Positions 17,585-27,447 are shown, counted from the stretch's first letter. The stretch is DNA of 64,000 bases from Odoribacter laneus YIT 12061 (GCF_000243215.1 NZ_JH594597.1:180255-244254), one strand, 5' to 3'. Numbers and translations are program-made. The notes: generated by a model not told the origin, from the letters alone.

Positions 17585-20500
17585 TTATTTTCTCCCTTTT
17601 GTTCCCGTCTGCCTTTTCCTCCCGGAAGAATTTTCTTTTAAGGAAGAAGATGTTTTCTGCTCTTCTGCAAAAGGTTGTGAAGAATCGCTTTTTCGCAAAG
17701 TATTCAGATATTGGACGACAGCATATTTAGCAGCGGCTATCGTCTCCCGGTTTACTTTCTGAATAACACTTCCCCGAGCGACATCCGCCGTTGTAATATA
17801 CCCTTCCATCAACAGCAACTGAACAATCATATTGTTGATATTGGTTTCCTCACTATACCCTTCCACCTGATACAACTGCTCCACTTTTTCAGCAAATTCC
17901 CGGGCAAAATCCCCATAATTCGGTAAACTCATCAATTCTTCAAAAGTCTCACTGAAACTAGTCAGTTCTATGTTCAGATTAGGATTGACTAATAAGGGGC
18001 TAAATTCCTTTTTCGGATCTACCGGAACAAAATGGACCAAATTACTCATATCGACTTTTCGGGTAATATCGTCCATACGACGATAATCTGCTTTCCGCAT
18101 ATTTTCCAATTGGTATATGAAGAAATTATAACGCCATAATTCCGAACTGTTCATTTCTCCTTGAAAGATATGCTGATACTTCTCATTCAATAAGCGTTTT
18201 ACCTTTATCTTTCCCTCATTGATTTCAGGACGGGTGACGCGAACTTCCTGAATCAATTTTTTCAATTCCATGGCAGCTTTTTGAGGCCCTGTGATTTCCC
18301 GTCCTTTTTTCCCGATTTCTGTGGAAAGTATACCACATTGGATGTTCCGGGCCCCGCCCTTTCTGTCCTCTCCTCCACGCATAATCCGAATCAGGTTTTG
18401 CACAGCAACCAATTGCCCCTCTTCCGCAATAAAAGGCTGGCCTCCAGGAGTACTGGCCAACGAATCGAATATGGAACTGAACATTTTCCGGTCGATCCAC
18501 ATTTCCTGCGTTTCCCCTTCCCTCACAGATACCCGGGCAGCAAAACGGTTCCGGATCATATCAAAAGTCACCGTATTTATAGTATATAGCACTTCCTCCC
18601 GCCTGAATTGTTTACCGGCAAAAATCAGATTCACGACTTCGGTAATATCAATTTTATCCAGCAATTTATAAGAAGAAGCCAAATAATATTGCTTTTCTGT
18701 CGTGCTGTAATCCCAATCCAAGATATCATCCAGATAGTTTCCATGCCGAGCCATTACAGTTACGATGTTTTTATCGGCCGTATATCGCTTTAAGGTACGC
18801 TGGAAATTCGGTCCGTCCTGGCTGGTAGCTTTTTCTTTCCGTTCCCCGTGAGAATCCATATACAGCAGAAAATTTTCCGGATTATCGACCCGGATAATGC
18901 CGGCCTCTTCTTTGGAATAATTGCTGGCACTCAACATGATATCAATCTTATAAGGCATCGTAATATCACACATTCCACTGACGGTACTCCGGGAATTCAA
19001 ATCTTCCACATTACTGTCGGCACTACTTTCAAACAGGTATTTGTAATACTTGATATAATCGGGATCGAAATCCGTCGTACGCGAAAAATCACCTACTTCC
19101 GTTCCGATACCATATAAATTTCCCTGAGCATCCTGAAATTCATGAAACATATCCCCGGCAATCAATTTTACCGAACGTACCCCCTGTAAATTATTCCGCA
19201 GCCACTTCAATATAAAAGCAGCAATCATCTCCGATTTCCCGACGCCACTGTCTCCATTGATCTCTATCACAAATATACTACCGTCATTTTCCTCCACAGC
19301 AAATAAAGAACCGTGCCGGGGATTCCCTCCGATTTCTTTGATTTTCTCATTGATAACAGTCAAACGAGGTTTCTTGACATCTCCGAAATAATCCACTTTC
19401 TGCTTTAAAGGCGTCACAATAGTCTTGATGTTTCCAGAGGGCCCTTTAATGTCAAAATATCCAATTTGAGGAAAAGAGATCAGCTTTTCCGGAGCTCCCA
19501 GAAAACTGATTACATCCGGTACGAAACACTGAATATCCGACAAAGCTATATCCTCGGTATAATTCAACCGATAATTATCCGTCAGGTATTTCATATACCC
19601 CTTCTGAAAAATTACCAGCTCTTTTACCATCCCATGTTTCACTATTTTACAACGGTAATCGTCAGAATCCATATTGGCAATAAACCGGGCCAACCGATCG
19701 GCAAAAAAAGAAGAATCCGGTCGCAGGTCCAATAATTTCAAATAATCATTCGCCCCGGCTTCCTCAGTAAAATTCTTTCCTTTCGATTCCAGCCGATCGA
19801 TTTTATGAAAGGGATATTCGCGCTTTTTCGCGTCTGTCACAATACGGGTGTGCTCCTGTACAGGTTGTTCAGAAGAAATTACTCCGCATTTTTGCATTAA
19901 TTCGTTCACCCAGCTAAGCTTTCCTCCTTGATAGGTCTCCAGCACTTTATTTTCCATCTCAAAATCTTTGTAAATAGAAATCCCATGCTGAACCATTTCA
20001 TTTACACTGGAATTCTGTTTCCGGAAAGCAGTCTCTACCAAGCGCACCATAATATGGGTATACCGCTTGTAATAATCCGTTCCTTTGGTTCGCTTAACCA
20101 GGCTGATATAAAACAAGACAACCCGGCGGCTTACACGGTGAATCTCGCTTTCCGCCACCTTGATATCTTTTTTACGCATGATATATTCGTTGATCTCATT
20201 CAACTGCGAAGGCATGATTTCATTGATAAATTCCTCCCGAAACATCCGGAGTTCATTATCTTCACAATTTTCAATCTTTTCGCTAAAATATTTTAGTTTA
20301 CGAATGACCAATTCATAAAACGAATCGTCATTGCGCAAAAGATAGAGGTAGAGAATTTTATCCGTAATACTCGTATTCGCATCGTTAATCCCGGCAGAAA
20401 TCGCATCCATAATATAGCCTATCGATTTTTGCGATAAAGTAATTTCCTTGAATTCCGACAATTCCCGCAAGCGTCCTACAAATTCGTCAATCCAGATGTT

Positions 20501-23500
20501 CAGATTCAAATCCTTTAGCTGAATACCGGTTATCTCTTCAAAAGTCTCCCCAGCGACTTTAATAATTTCACTTCGGCTGGGCTCCAGGCTCTCTTTTTCA
20601 AAAGGCAAATTAAAATGAAGCAAAATTTCCCGAATGTATTTTTTGAGAATGCTGTTTATTCCTTCCAACTTCGACTTATCTAATTCAGGAGTTCCCGTCG
20701 CTTCCACCGTCAATATTTTTACTTTACTGTCTGAGAAAAGAATATGTTCCATTTCTATCAATATCTCCCGCATAATATTCTTTTCCATAGGGTCGTCCAA
20801 AACGTTGTGATGGGGCTGAAAGGTCCGCTTGTTGGTAATGTATTTCAAAATAACGGCTTTACTGTATTTCGAACTGACCGTATTGAAATCCAGATCGGCA
20901 ATATCCGGTACTTTCTTATAAATCTGAGCCAGGAGATTTTCATATACTTTCGTAAATGCCGCACTCCGGATAAATTCCAAAACATCCCGGCAAGTACCGA
21001 TCCTATCTCCCTGTAACTCAATGACAGAATTTACCGAACGGTCGATTGTGGTAATCGTTATACCGCTTTTTTCCGGAGAAGCATGATATAAGGTCCGAAT
21101 ATCCCGTATTTGTAAAGAAGGAGCCTTATCTTTTTTATAGGGAGCGGAAAGAGAATAATCAGCAATAATCTTCTCTATCAACTCTTTATCTTTCTTATAA
21201 GCAAAAATTTCCTCTATTATCACCTGGCTTTCCACTTCCTTATAAGCGGGATTATCACGTTTTGCGGCAAATAACAACCAATATTTCAGAAAAATGGTAA
21301 ATCCATCTTCCAACTCACACTGAAAGACACGCCTACTCTCTTCCGTATCGGATAAAAATCCACCTAAAGCAAACCGGACAACGCCTGTAGAATAAGGAAC
21401 CGCCGCTATTCCCCGGTTCTGAGCCAGATACCGGCAAAAACAAAGCACATCTGCATAGGAAAAATGCCCCTGTACCCGGAAATTAAATAAATAGGAACCG
21501 TCGGAAGGCAGATACGTTATGCCACTTTCCGGGAATTTCGCCAAAGCCCGTTCTGCTGCCTCTTTAGCCCACTTCATCCGCTCTAAAGACTCGGTCCGAA
21601 AATTTTTATTTACCCGGAAGCGATTCAGATTCTTGACCAAACGGTTTTGGTAATAGACAAAAAACGGTTCTTCTTTGTATTTGAAATCATCCGGTAAAGC
21701 CAATATATCCAGTTTATCCAAAGAAACCAGCTCATCCAACAAAAACAGATAGAGAGGACTTCCTTCAAAGCCGGCAGTTTTATGCAATTGCCGATTCGTT
21801 CTGCTATTCTGATTCATCTTTTCTGTACGTCCGATCTGTTCATTTATAAAACGGACTAAGGTCTCTTTAATCTTATAGCGGGAAGCATTTTTTGGCAGTT
21901 CGCTTTCCAGGGTATCTTTAATTTTTTTAGCGACCTGGGCTACTTCCAAAAGATTATTCAACATCAAAAGCGAGTTGTTATTTCCATGGGAACTGGAATT
22001 ATGCTGCCGCACAAAAGCCGCCACGGCATGAGCTTGAGGGGTCACGGCCAAAGCCCCTAAACGGTCGCCCGTAGCCGACAAATTTTTTGTCGTAGACAGG
22101 GAAGATACCGCCCGGATATTTGCCTGAGCCGTAATATTATTCAGAATATAACGGGAAAGGGTCCGCCATTTCGGCATTTGTTGATCTGCAACTTTCACAC
22201 TGTCCGCATAAGCCTCATCCAAAAACAAAGTAATCTTAGAAGTATTCAACAGCCGCAAAAAATTATTCAATGCTTCCGTATTGAAATCCGTATAACCAGT
22301 AGGGTTATTGGGATCATTGATCAAGATGGTCGTATTTTCACAAAACAAATCCCATAAGCTACCGCTATCGTCAAATAAAGCCAACGTAGATTTTATCCGT
22401 AATAATTTATCTGTCAGCCGTTCGTAGGCCAATCGCCCGTCTTCCAAATTTTCGATCTCAATATCAAAAGGGTTGATATCAAAAATATCATCCGGTAATA
22501 AATCTTTATATTCCCAGGCCTGAATGGCATTATAGATGATATAAGGCTTAGGCCGTCCACCCGGGTTAAACAACAAATCCCGGATAATCATCTGTACAGA
22601 ATCGGAAACAGAGGTCTGCTCTAAATTACCCAGAGCTGAAAGAAAATTTTTGACAATATCCTGTTCCTTTTTATTCAAGCTATCGTATTTTTCCCGAATT
22701 CCTAAATCAATCAAGAAATTGTCAAAACGTCCTTTATTATTGGACTCGTTATCGACTTTGGTGATATAAGCCTGGTATTTTTCTAAAAACAGGTTGATAC
22801 CGAAATTTTTATGAAAATGGTTTTTTAAAGTTCGTTCATAATTACTGGGAATAATATCCAGAATCAAACGACAAGCTTCCCGAACCTGTTCACTCAAATG
22901 AATAAAGGGTTTCTGTAACAAATATTGCCCATAGGTGCGAATCTGGTTTCGTCCTCCTCCTTCCAGAACACTTAATACTTCAATATGCGTATTGCCGGAA
23001 TAAAAGTATTGACGAATCCGGGTTTCAAATTCCTCTATTAATTCCTGCGTCTGTACCTGGCGTTTTTCCTCTTTATGACAATTTTCGAGAAAATAAATAA
23101 AATCACGCAATTTTTCGAGTGAGTATTTATCCTGTATAATCTTACGGGAAAACATATCCAATTTGAATACTTGAAGACGTTTTACAGCATCTTCAGCCGT
23201 GCCTAGCTGTTCTTCTAATATCTTACTGATTTCTTTTTCGTACACCCGGATCTGTCTTTCTATTTTTTCCCGGAATTCCGTCAGATATAAGGGATTGACA
23301 TTTTCCAATATCAAACGCAAATTCAATTGGGTATTTGCAGGAGAACCCAATTTTTTCGTATGAACCTTGTTCAGGGTATTGATGATTCCATTATGAAAAC
23401 AAAATACCAAGGAAGTATTGGAACTACGGGATTCTTTAGAATCATCCACAATCACCAAGCGGGTCAATAAAGGAAACCACCTCTCACCGGAGTATAAATT

Positions 23501-24328
23501 TACCCGCATATGCTTTACTTTCACCGCAAAAATAGAAGTGGTATCCACACACATTTGCTCATACAGATCTTCCGCAGCAGGATTTTCCAAAACCTGTACA
23601 CTGGCTTTACTGAATACATCTCCCCGGATTAAACTGACAGCTTTATCTGCATTTCCGGAAACAACCGTCCGGATCATACCATTCAAACCTTTAAAATTCA
23701 CCGTCCAACGGGTCCGGTTAATAAAATCAGCCACCTCTGCCTTAGTCGTATAATGGGTGCTTTGACTGATCATCTGCTCCAAGGTATCCATCAGATAGTT
23801 CCAATGCCCCTCGTTCAGATCTCCCGTTACTCCGATTACGTCCCTGTATTTACGCAATTCACTAACCTGCCCGCCTAACTGTACCTGAGAAATAAAATCG
23901 ATATGACTACTTTTTACCGGAGGCGTCCCCACAGAAAAATCATGAGTATCTTTAATATTACCCAACAAAAACTTGTAATCGGGAGATACGGTCTCGGTAT
24001 CCAGAAAATTGTTCAACTTTTTGATAAATTCCCTGCGACGCCCACTGAGTTCAAAAGCTTTGGAAGAGGTATGCGGACATAGCATCAATGATACATCCGT
24101 ATAGCCCGGTATATCTTCTCTGAATTTCAGCAAATAACGGTTAATCTCCGCCTGCTGGGCAACCGGATCGTCCGGCTCTTCAAAACACAATTTTACAAAA
24201 CTGGTCAGGTTATCATATATATGTCTCGGTAAAAAGATTTCCGCCCTTTCCCCGAGCAATTCATAAAGATTTAATAATTGTTGAGCTTCGTTACTCAAAA
24301 ATGCCTTGGGTTCTCCTTTTATGTACAT
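17585..24328 (-). CDS. Giant PLP aminotransferase-like / P-loop kinase-like protein
   Basis: A 2247-residue soluble protein with no signal peptide or clear membrane helix; I recognise no characterised full-length homologue. Residues 1 to about 540 are helical and unassigned. About 560-1020 read as a fold-type I PLP aminotransferase: N675-PTG, D704-EAY707, the likely PLP lysine K748 (LSTTKNLSATGDR) and R985 (VVRFALGG), the usual substrate-carboxylate arginine. A further helical stretch (1030-1600) follows. The C-terminal part has a Walker A of HPr-kinase/PEP-carboxykinase type, G1692-DSGVGKS, with a likely acidic metal ligand at D1726 (IAGDMFHE). The basic tail ends in Lys/Arg. It is flanked by its own terminator and a separate upstream unit, so it is monocistronic. 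A TATAATTTG lies about 20-30 bases upstream as a possible promoter variant. Confidence 0.75.
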   Translation of the reverse strand: MYIKGEPKAFLSNEAQQLLNLYELLGERAEIFLPRHIYDNLTSFVKLCFEEPDDPVAQQAEINRYLLKFREDIPGYTDVSLMLCPHTSSKAFELSGRRREFIKKLNNFLDTETVSPDYKFLLGNIKDTHDFSVGTPPVKSSHIDFISQVQLGGQVSELRKYRDVIGVTGDLNEGHWNYLMDTLEQMISQSTHYTTKAEVADFINRTRWTVNFKGLNGMIRTVVSGNADKAVSLIRGDVFSKASVQVLENPAAEDLYEQMCVDTTSIFAVKVKHMRVNLYSGERWFPLLTRLVIVDDSKESRSSNTSLVFCFHNGIINTLNKVHTKKLGSPANTQLNLRLILENVNPLYLTEFREKIERQIRVYEKEISKILEEQLGTAEDAVKRLQVFKLDMFSRKIIQDKYSLEKLRDFIYFLENCHKEEKRQVQTQELIEEFETRIRQYFYSGNTHIEVLSVLEGGGRNQIRTYGQYLLQKPFIHLSEQVREACRLILDIIPSNYERTLKNHFHKNFGINLFLEKYQAYITKVDNESNNKGRFDNFLIDLGIREKYDSLNKKEQDIVKNFLSALGNLEQTSVSDSVQMIIRDLLFNPGGRPKPYIIYNAIQAWEYKDLLPDDIFDINPFDIEIENLEDGRLAYERLTDKLLRIKSTLALFDDSGSLWDLFCENTTILINDPNNPTGYTDFNTEALNNFLRLLNTSKITLFLDEAYADSVKVADQQMPKWRTLSRYILNNITAQANIRAVSSLSTTKNLSATGDRLGALAVTPQAHAVAAFVRQHNSSSHGNNNSLLMLNNLLEVAQVAKKIKDTLESELPKNASRYKIKETLVRFINEQIGRTEKMNQNSRTNRQLHKTAGFEGSPLYLFLLDELVSLDKLDILALPDDFKYKEEPFFVYYQNRLVKNLNRFRVNKNFRTESLERMKWAKEAAERALAKFPESGITYLPSDGSYLFNFRVQGHFSYADVLCFCRYLAQNRGIAAVPYSTGVVRFALGGFLSDTEESRRVFQCELEDGFTIFLKYWLLFAAKRDNPAYKEVESQVIIEEIFAYKKDKELIEKIIADYSLSAPYKKDKAPSLQIRDIRTLYHASPEKSGITITTIDRSVNSVIELQGDRIGTCRDVLEFIRSAAFTKVYENLLAQIYKKVPDIADLDFNTVSSKYSKAVILKYITNKRTFQPHHNVLDDPMEKNIMREILIEMEHILFSDSKVKILTVEATGTPELDKSKLEGINSILKKYIREILLHFNLPFEKESLEPSRSEIIKVAGETFEEITGIQLKDLNLNIWIDEFVGRLRELSEFKEITLSQKSIGYIMDAISAGINDANTSITDKILYLYLLRNDDSFYELVIRKLKYFSEKIENCEDNELRMFREEFINEIMPSQLNEINEYIMRKKDIKVAESEIHRVSRRVVLFYISLVKRTKGTDYYKRYTHIMVRLVETAFRKQNSSVNEMVQHGISIYKDFEMENKVLETYQGGKLSWVNELMQKCGVISSEQPVQEHTRIVTDAKKREYPFHKIDRLESKGKNFTEEAGANDYLKLLDLRPDSSFFADRLARFIANMDSDDYRCKIVKHGMVKELVIFQKGYMKYLTDNYRLNYTEDIALSDIQCFVPDVISFLGAPEKLISFPQIGYFDIKGPSGNIKTIVTPLKQKVDYFGDVKKPRLTVINEKIKEIGGNPRHGSLFAVEENDGSIFVIEINGDSGVGKSEMIAAFILKWLRNNLQGVRSVKLIAGDMFHEFQDAQGNLYGIGTEVGDFSRTTDFDPDYIKYYKYLFESSADSNVEDLNSRSTVSGMCDITMPYKIDIMLSASNYSKEEAGIIRVDNPENFLLYMDSHGERKEKATSQDGPNFQRTLKRYTADKNIVTVMARHGNYLDDILDWDYSTTEKQYYLASSYKLLDKIDITEVVNLIFAGKQFRREEVLYTINTVTFDMIRNRFAARVSVREGETQEMWIDRKMFSSIFDSLASTPGGQPFIAEEGQLVAVQNLIRIMRGGEDRKGGARNIQCGILSTEIGKKGREITGPQKAAMELKKLIQEVRVTRPEINEGKIKVKRLLNEKYQHIFQGEMNSSELWRYNFFIYQLENMRKADYRRMDDITRKVDMSNLVHFVPVDPKKEFSPLLVNPNLNIELTSFSETFEELMSLPNYGDFAREFAEKVEQLYQVEGYSEETNINNMIVQLLLMEGYITTADVARGSVIQKVNRETIAAAKYAVVQYLNTLRKSDSSQPFAEEQKTSSSLKENSSGRKRQTGTKGRK

Positions 24329-24393
24329 TATCGTTCTGGTTACAAATTATAGCTTAATATTCCGAATAGCAGTCCTCCTAAAGCGCCTTCTGC

Positions 24394-24426
24394 AAAAAAA
24401 AAGCCCGCCTTTCAGCGAGCTTTTCC
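24394..24426 (-). terminator. Intrinsic terminator after the 35-aa gene
   Basis: On the minus strand GCTCGC (24415-24420) pairs with GCGGGC (24403-24408) around TGAAAG and is followed by nine T residues. The loop contains the stop codon of the 35-aa frame. It isolates the giant gene from upstream transcription. Confidence 0.75.
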
Positions 24427-24519
24427 ATTCCTGTCTGATCTTTTCGGTAAGATAATAGAAGCCCGCAACGCGATCCCGCGTTTCATCACATCATACATAA
24501 ACTTTCTATTATTTACCAT
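24412..24519 (-). CDS. Small basic peptide, 35 aa
   Basis: A 35-codon frame starting MVNNRKFMYDVMKRG and ending SDRNGKAR. It has an AAAGGA sequence about 11 bases before its ATG and a -7-like TAATATTG (24543-24550) just upstream, and its stop codon lies exactly in the loop of a strong terminator. This compact promoter-gene-terminator layout argues for a real short gene or an sRNA with a dual role. The peptide is strongly basic with no membrane helix. It lies between the degenerate Fic gene and the giant gene, all on the minus strand. No known family is recognised. Confidence 0.45.
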   Translation of the reverse strand: MVNNRKFMYDVMKRGIALRASIILPKRSDRNGKAR

Positions 24520-24765
24520 AATATCCAATTCCTTTAGCAGCACAATATTAAGAATTAATGCTTTAATAAAAAAGGAATTGTAAAAGAACAACTGTTTTAT
24601 CCTGTGGAAACGTTTGAAAAAACGAATATTTATTCATCCGTTAAATTTACAACAGGCCACCTCTTTGTAAGAAAACAAATAAGAAAAGACAGAAGGAAAA
24701 AATACAAAACGAATGATTCTGGGTGATTCCCCAAACCACTCTGCTTTTATAGCCCTGAAAAAATT

Positions 24766-25512
24766 TTATAAACTAAAAAAAGAGGGATGTGTCAGCAATT
24801 TTATCTGCTGAGAAGCTACAAAATTTTCAAAAACAGCAGGCGTTTGATTGATTTCACCCCGTTTTAAAGCATTCAATAGTTGAGAGCGGTCCTCGGCAAA
24901 AAGGATAATCAACGGTTCCTGATGATAAAGCTGAATATAATTCATCAACAACAATCCAATTTCCAGATTACCTGCCCCAAAAGGTTTAATATGTGCAAAT
25001 TCATACATAAAATCAGCGGCTAAATGGATCGTCTGGACTCCCTTGACTTTATTGATCCGGACATTTATATCCTGACATAAAGCTTGAAGCCGATCCGGAA
25101 TTTTACGGAAATCCGACAAGGGATAAATTTCATCATAATCTTCCCCCAAACGAAAATCTCCCAAAGAAGTGTCATAACTACCGATAGTGGTATTGGTTTC
25201 TCCCCCCGTATGTTTCATTACTTTGGCTGCCGTAGTCTGTACAAAGGATAAATCCAGTTCTTTTTTTGTCCCGGCATTCTGACACACATAAAGATAAGCT
25301 TGCCACAAATCGTAAGCCTTCGTTCCCAATCTTCCCAAAGGGCGTCTGCCCGTAGAAGTAATATCGATAAAAGTTTGCTTCTGTATCGCCGTACCAGTGA
25401 GCTTCAAAACTTCATATAAAAATACCAGCATTTCCCGATTCTCGTAGAAATCAGGGTTTATCTCTCGTTTCTGCCTGTAGGAAGCCCTCAAATCACTTAA
25501 CTCCTGCCACAT
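24766..25512 (-). CDS. Fic-fold protein with degenerate active site
   Basis: A 248-residue cytoplasmic protein whose C-terminal half follows the Fic (AMPylase) fold. The helix FMYEFAHIKPFGAGNLEIGLLLMNYIQL lines up with the canonical HPFxxGNGRxxR helix. The catalytic His is replaced by K176, the acidic residue by A180, and the GNGR Gly and Arg by L183 and E184. Known: these residues carry out and orient nucleotidyl transfer. Inference: the protein is probably inactive as an AMPylase, perhaps a binding or regulatory relative. The N-terminal region (1-120) is helical, as in Fic-associated N domains. It is monocistronic; the 35-aa peptide gene lies downstream. Confidence 0.75.
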   Translation of the reverse strand: MWQELSDLRASYRQKREINPDFYENREMLVFLYEVLKLTGTAIQKQTFIDITSTGRRPLGRLGTKAYDLWQAYLYVCQNAGTKKELDLSFVQTTAAKVMKHTGGETNTTIGSYDTSLGDFRLGEDYDEIYPLSDFRKIPDRLQALCQDINVRINKVKGVQTIHLAADFMYEFAHIKPFGAGNLEIGLLLMNYIQLYHQEPLIILFAEDRSQLLNALKRGEINQTPAVFENFVASQQIKLLTHPSFFSL

Positions 25513-25728
25513 CGTTTTTTCTGTCTATTACGGCAGTTTACTTTCTAAAGATTTATAAAAAAACTTAATCCCTTTCGGAGCCTAAGAAAATCTACTCTTC
25601 TGAATCGCTTTCAATATTCATTTTTTCTGCTGAAGAATTTTTTCCAAAATTTATTCTATTTTTAGATCCTTCCGATAGCCCTCTTTATCTCTTTTTTTGT
25701 TATTATTGCAGTAGATAAACAAGATATT

Positions 25729-26361
25729 ATGGAAAAAATTATCATTACCATCGGTCGGCAATTTGGAAGCGGAGGACGGGAGATCGGGAAAAAATTAGCT
25801 GAAAAATTTGGAATTTCCTATTACGATAAAGAATTATTGCAATTGGCAGCCAAAGAAAGCGGATTATGCTCGGAACTATTCGAAAAAGCGGATGAAAAAA
25901 CATCCGGAAGTTTTTTGCAAGCCTTGGCTATGGGATTTTCGATGAACGGAGCGATTTACCAGCCAAACGATTATTTTACAGATGCCACTCTTTTCCAAGT
26001 ACAGTCGGATGTCATCCGGAAATTAGGTACAGAAAAATCTTGCGTTATCGTAGGCCGATGTGCAGATTATATTTTGCAGGATGAAAAAAACTGTACAAAT
26101 ATTTTTATACATTCCTGCCTCTCTGACCGCATACGGCGGATTCAGGATTCTATGTCTATATCTGAAAAAGAAGCTTTGGAACTTATCCGCAAAACGGATA
26201 AGACAAGAGCCAGTTATTACAATTACTATACAGACAAAACCTGGGGTGCAGCAATGTCCTATCATCTCTGCATTGATTCCTCTATTTTAGGTGCAGATGA
26301 AACCGTTGAAATTATCCATACTTTTATATGTAAACGATTAAATTCCTGTCCTGAACAATAG
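25729..26361 (+). CDS. Cytidylate-kinase-like family protein
   Basis: A 210-residue cytoplasmic P-loop kinase of the cytidylate kinase-like (Cytidylate_kin2) family. The N-terminal strand and nucleotide-binding loop IITIGRQFGSGGREIGKKLAE (4-24) and the following GISYYDKELL segment are diagnostic, and a DRIRRI arginine-rich lid region sits near residue 130. The canonical Cmk gene is normally longer or has a substrate-binding insert, so the substrate here is not certain. It has a TATTATTG -7-like element 21 bases ahead of the start (25701-25708) and is monocistronic. Confidence 0.85.
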   Translation: MEKIIITIGRQFGSGGREIGKKLAEKFGISYYDKELLQLAAKESGLCSELFEKADEKTSGSFLQALAMGFSMNGAIYQPNDYFTDATLFQVQSDVIRKLGTEKSCVIVGRCADYILQDEKNCTNIFIHSCLSDRIRRIQDSMSISEKEALELIRKTDKTRASYYNYYTDKTWGAAMSYHLCIDSSILGADETVEIIHTFICKRLNSCPEQ

Positions 26362-26461
26362 CCTTCTTTACGAAACAGGAAATAAAAGCAGGAGTCTAAA
26401 GATTTTATTATTCATTAAAAAACAAAGCTATCCTAGGAAAGCCGACTCAATCTTGCTGATC

Positions 26462-26571
26462 CCAGAAGCAAATGTCTCTGGATTCATGCTCAACCAACAC
26501 TGAGCATACGTTCCTCAGTGAATCAGAAAACGGGAATTTACCCGGTACAAAAGAGTATAACCTCTTATACT
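26462..26571. other. Cluster of four hairpins downstream of the kinase gene
   Basis: In 110 bases there are four inverted repeats: CCAGA/TCTGG (26462-26481), ACTGAG/CTCAGT (26499-26519), CGGG/CCCG (about 26531-26544), and AGTATAA/TTATACT (26554-26571), the last followed by TTT on the plus strand. The last likely terminates the kinase transcript. The cluster may be part of a structured 3' UTR or an RNA; no family is recognised. Confidence 0.35.
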
Positions 26572-26604
26572 TTTACACATCAGGGTATTTTAACTTATTT
26601 CTCT

Positions 26605-27447
26605 CTACTTTTTATTCTCTTTTTTAGCAGGTGAAGGAGAGAGAAAATTTTTTTTTGACAATATATTTTTACCTGTTTTTTCTTCCAGTTCCTTGCGGGC
26701 ATTACGAGCAATCTTACCTCCACATTCTGCAGAAGCGATATTGGCTTCGTAACCATTGCTCTCCCGGCCTTCAGCAATCTGCCTTACAGCCATTTCAGCC
26801 AAAGCCATAAAAATTAACTCTGCTTCCGTCATATGATCCCGCAGATTCTGACTTTTTAAACCTTTCAAATCTTTATGTTCCTGTACCGTCATATTACTCC
26901 AAGCCTCATGTACAGCGTTCGTCAGTGTCCGATATTCTTCTCCTTCGGTTATTCCGTGGGATCCCCAATATTCCGTCAACCGATGCCGGGTTTCCTGGCT
27001 CATCATGCGTTGTAAAATCCATTTCTCATTTCTTCCCATTTTTCGCCAATTTTCTAAAGCCCGGTCCAACCCTCTTTCCGGATCCTTTATTTCCCGAATC
27101 CGTTCTTGTCCTGTCGTGGCCAACCAAATTCGGAAAAATTCTGCCTTATCAGAAGGAATTCTTTGTATACACCTGAAAACGGTCTCCAAATCAGCCATAT
27201 CGGTATACCTTTGCTTACCGTCTTTTGAAAGAATTTTTATACGACGGAGTCGCTCCAAAAACGATTGCTCTTTCTTTCGCCATCTTCTCTTGATATCTCT
27301 CCAATATCCTTTCGGATCTGATGTATCCGCTAATTTTTCGCAGACATCAACCAAAGCAAAATATCGTTTCCCCTCTTCTTCTTCCCAAAAAGAACGAATC
27401 TCCTGTTCAAAAAATTCTACAATATACTCCTCCGTTTTCTTTTTCAT
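26605..27447 (-). CDS. DinD-like / BRO-N domain protein
   Basis: A 280-residue protein. Residues about 15-110 follow the BRO-N fold (RSFWEEEEGKRYFALVDVCEKLADTSDPKGYWRDIKRR). The next part carries features of DNA-damage-inducible DinD proteins: FFRIWLATTGQERIREIKDPERGLDRA and NEKWILQRMMSQETRHRLTEYW. In Escherichia coli DinD is LexA-controlled and inhibits RecA-mediated strand exchange; BRO-N proteins occur widely in phages. A role in DNA-damage response or a phage-derived regulator is the inference. The C-terminus is Lys-rich. It is a single gene. Confidence 0.8.
   Translation of the reverse strand: MKKKTEEYIVEFFEQEIRSFWEEEEGKRYFALVDVCEKLADTSDPKGYWRDIKRRWRKKEQSFLERLRRIKILSKDGKQRYTDMADLETVFRCIQRIPSDKAEFFRIWLATTGQERIREIKDPERGLDRALENWRKMGRNEKWILQRMMSQETRHRLTEYWGSHGITEGEEYRTLTNAVHEAWSNMTVQEHKDLKGLKSQNLRDHMTEAELIFMALAEMAVRQIAEGRESNGYEANIASAECGGKIARNARKELEEKTGKNILSKKNFLSPSPAKKENKK

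Noticed and set aside
18291-18671. 126-codon antisense frame inside the giant gene
   Set aside because: It overlaps the well-supported coding strand completely and has no domain; many similar shadows occur along this gene.
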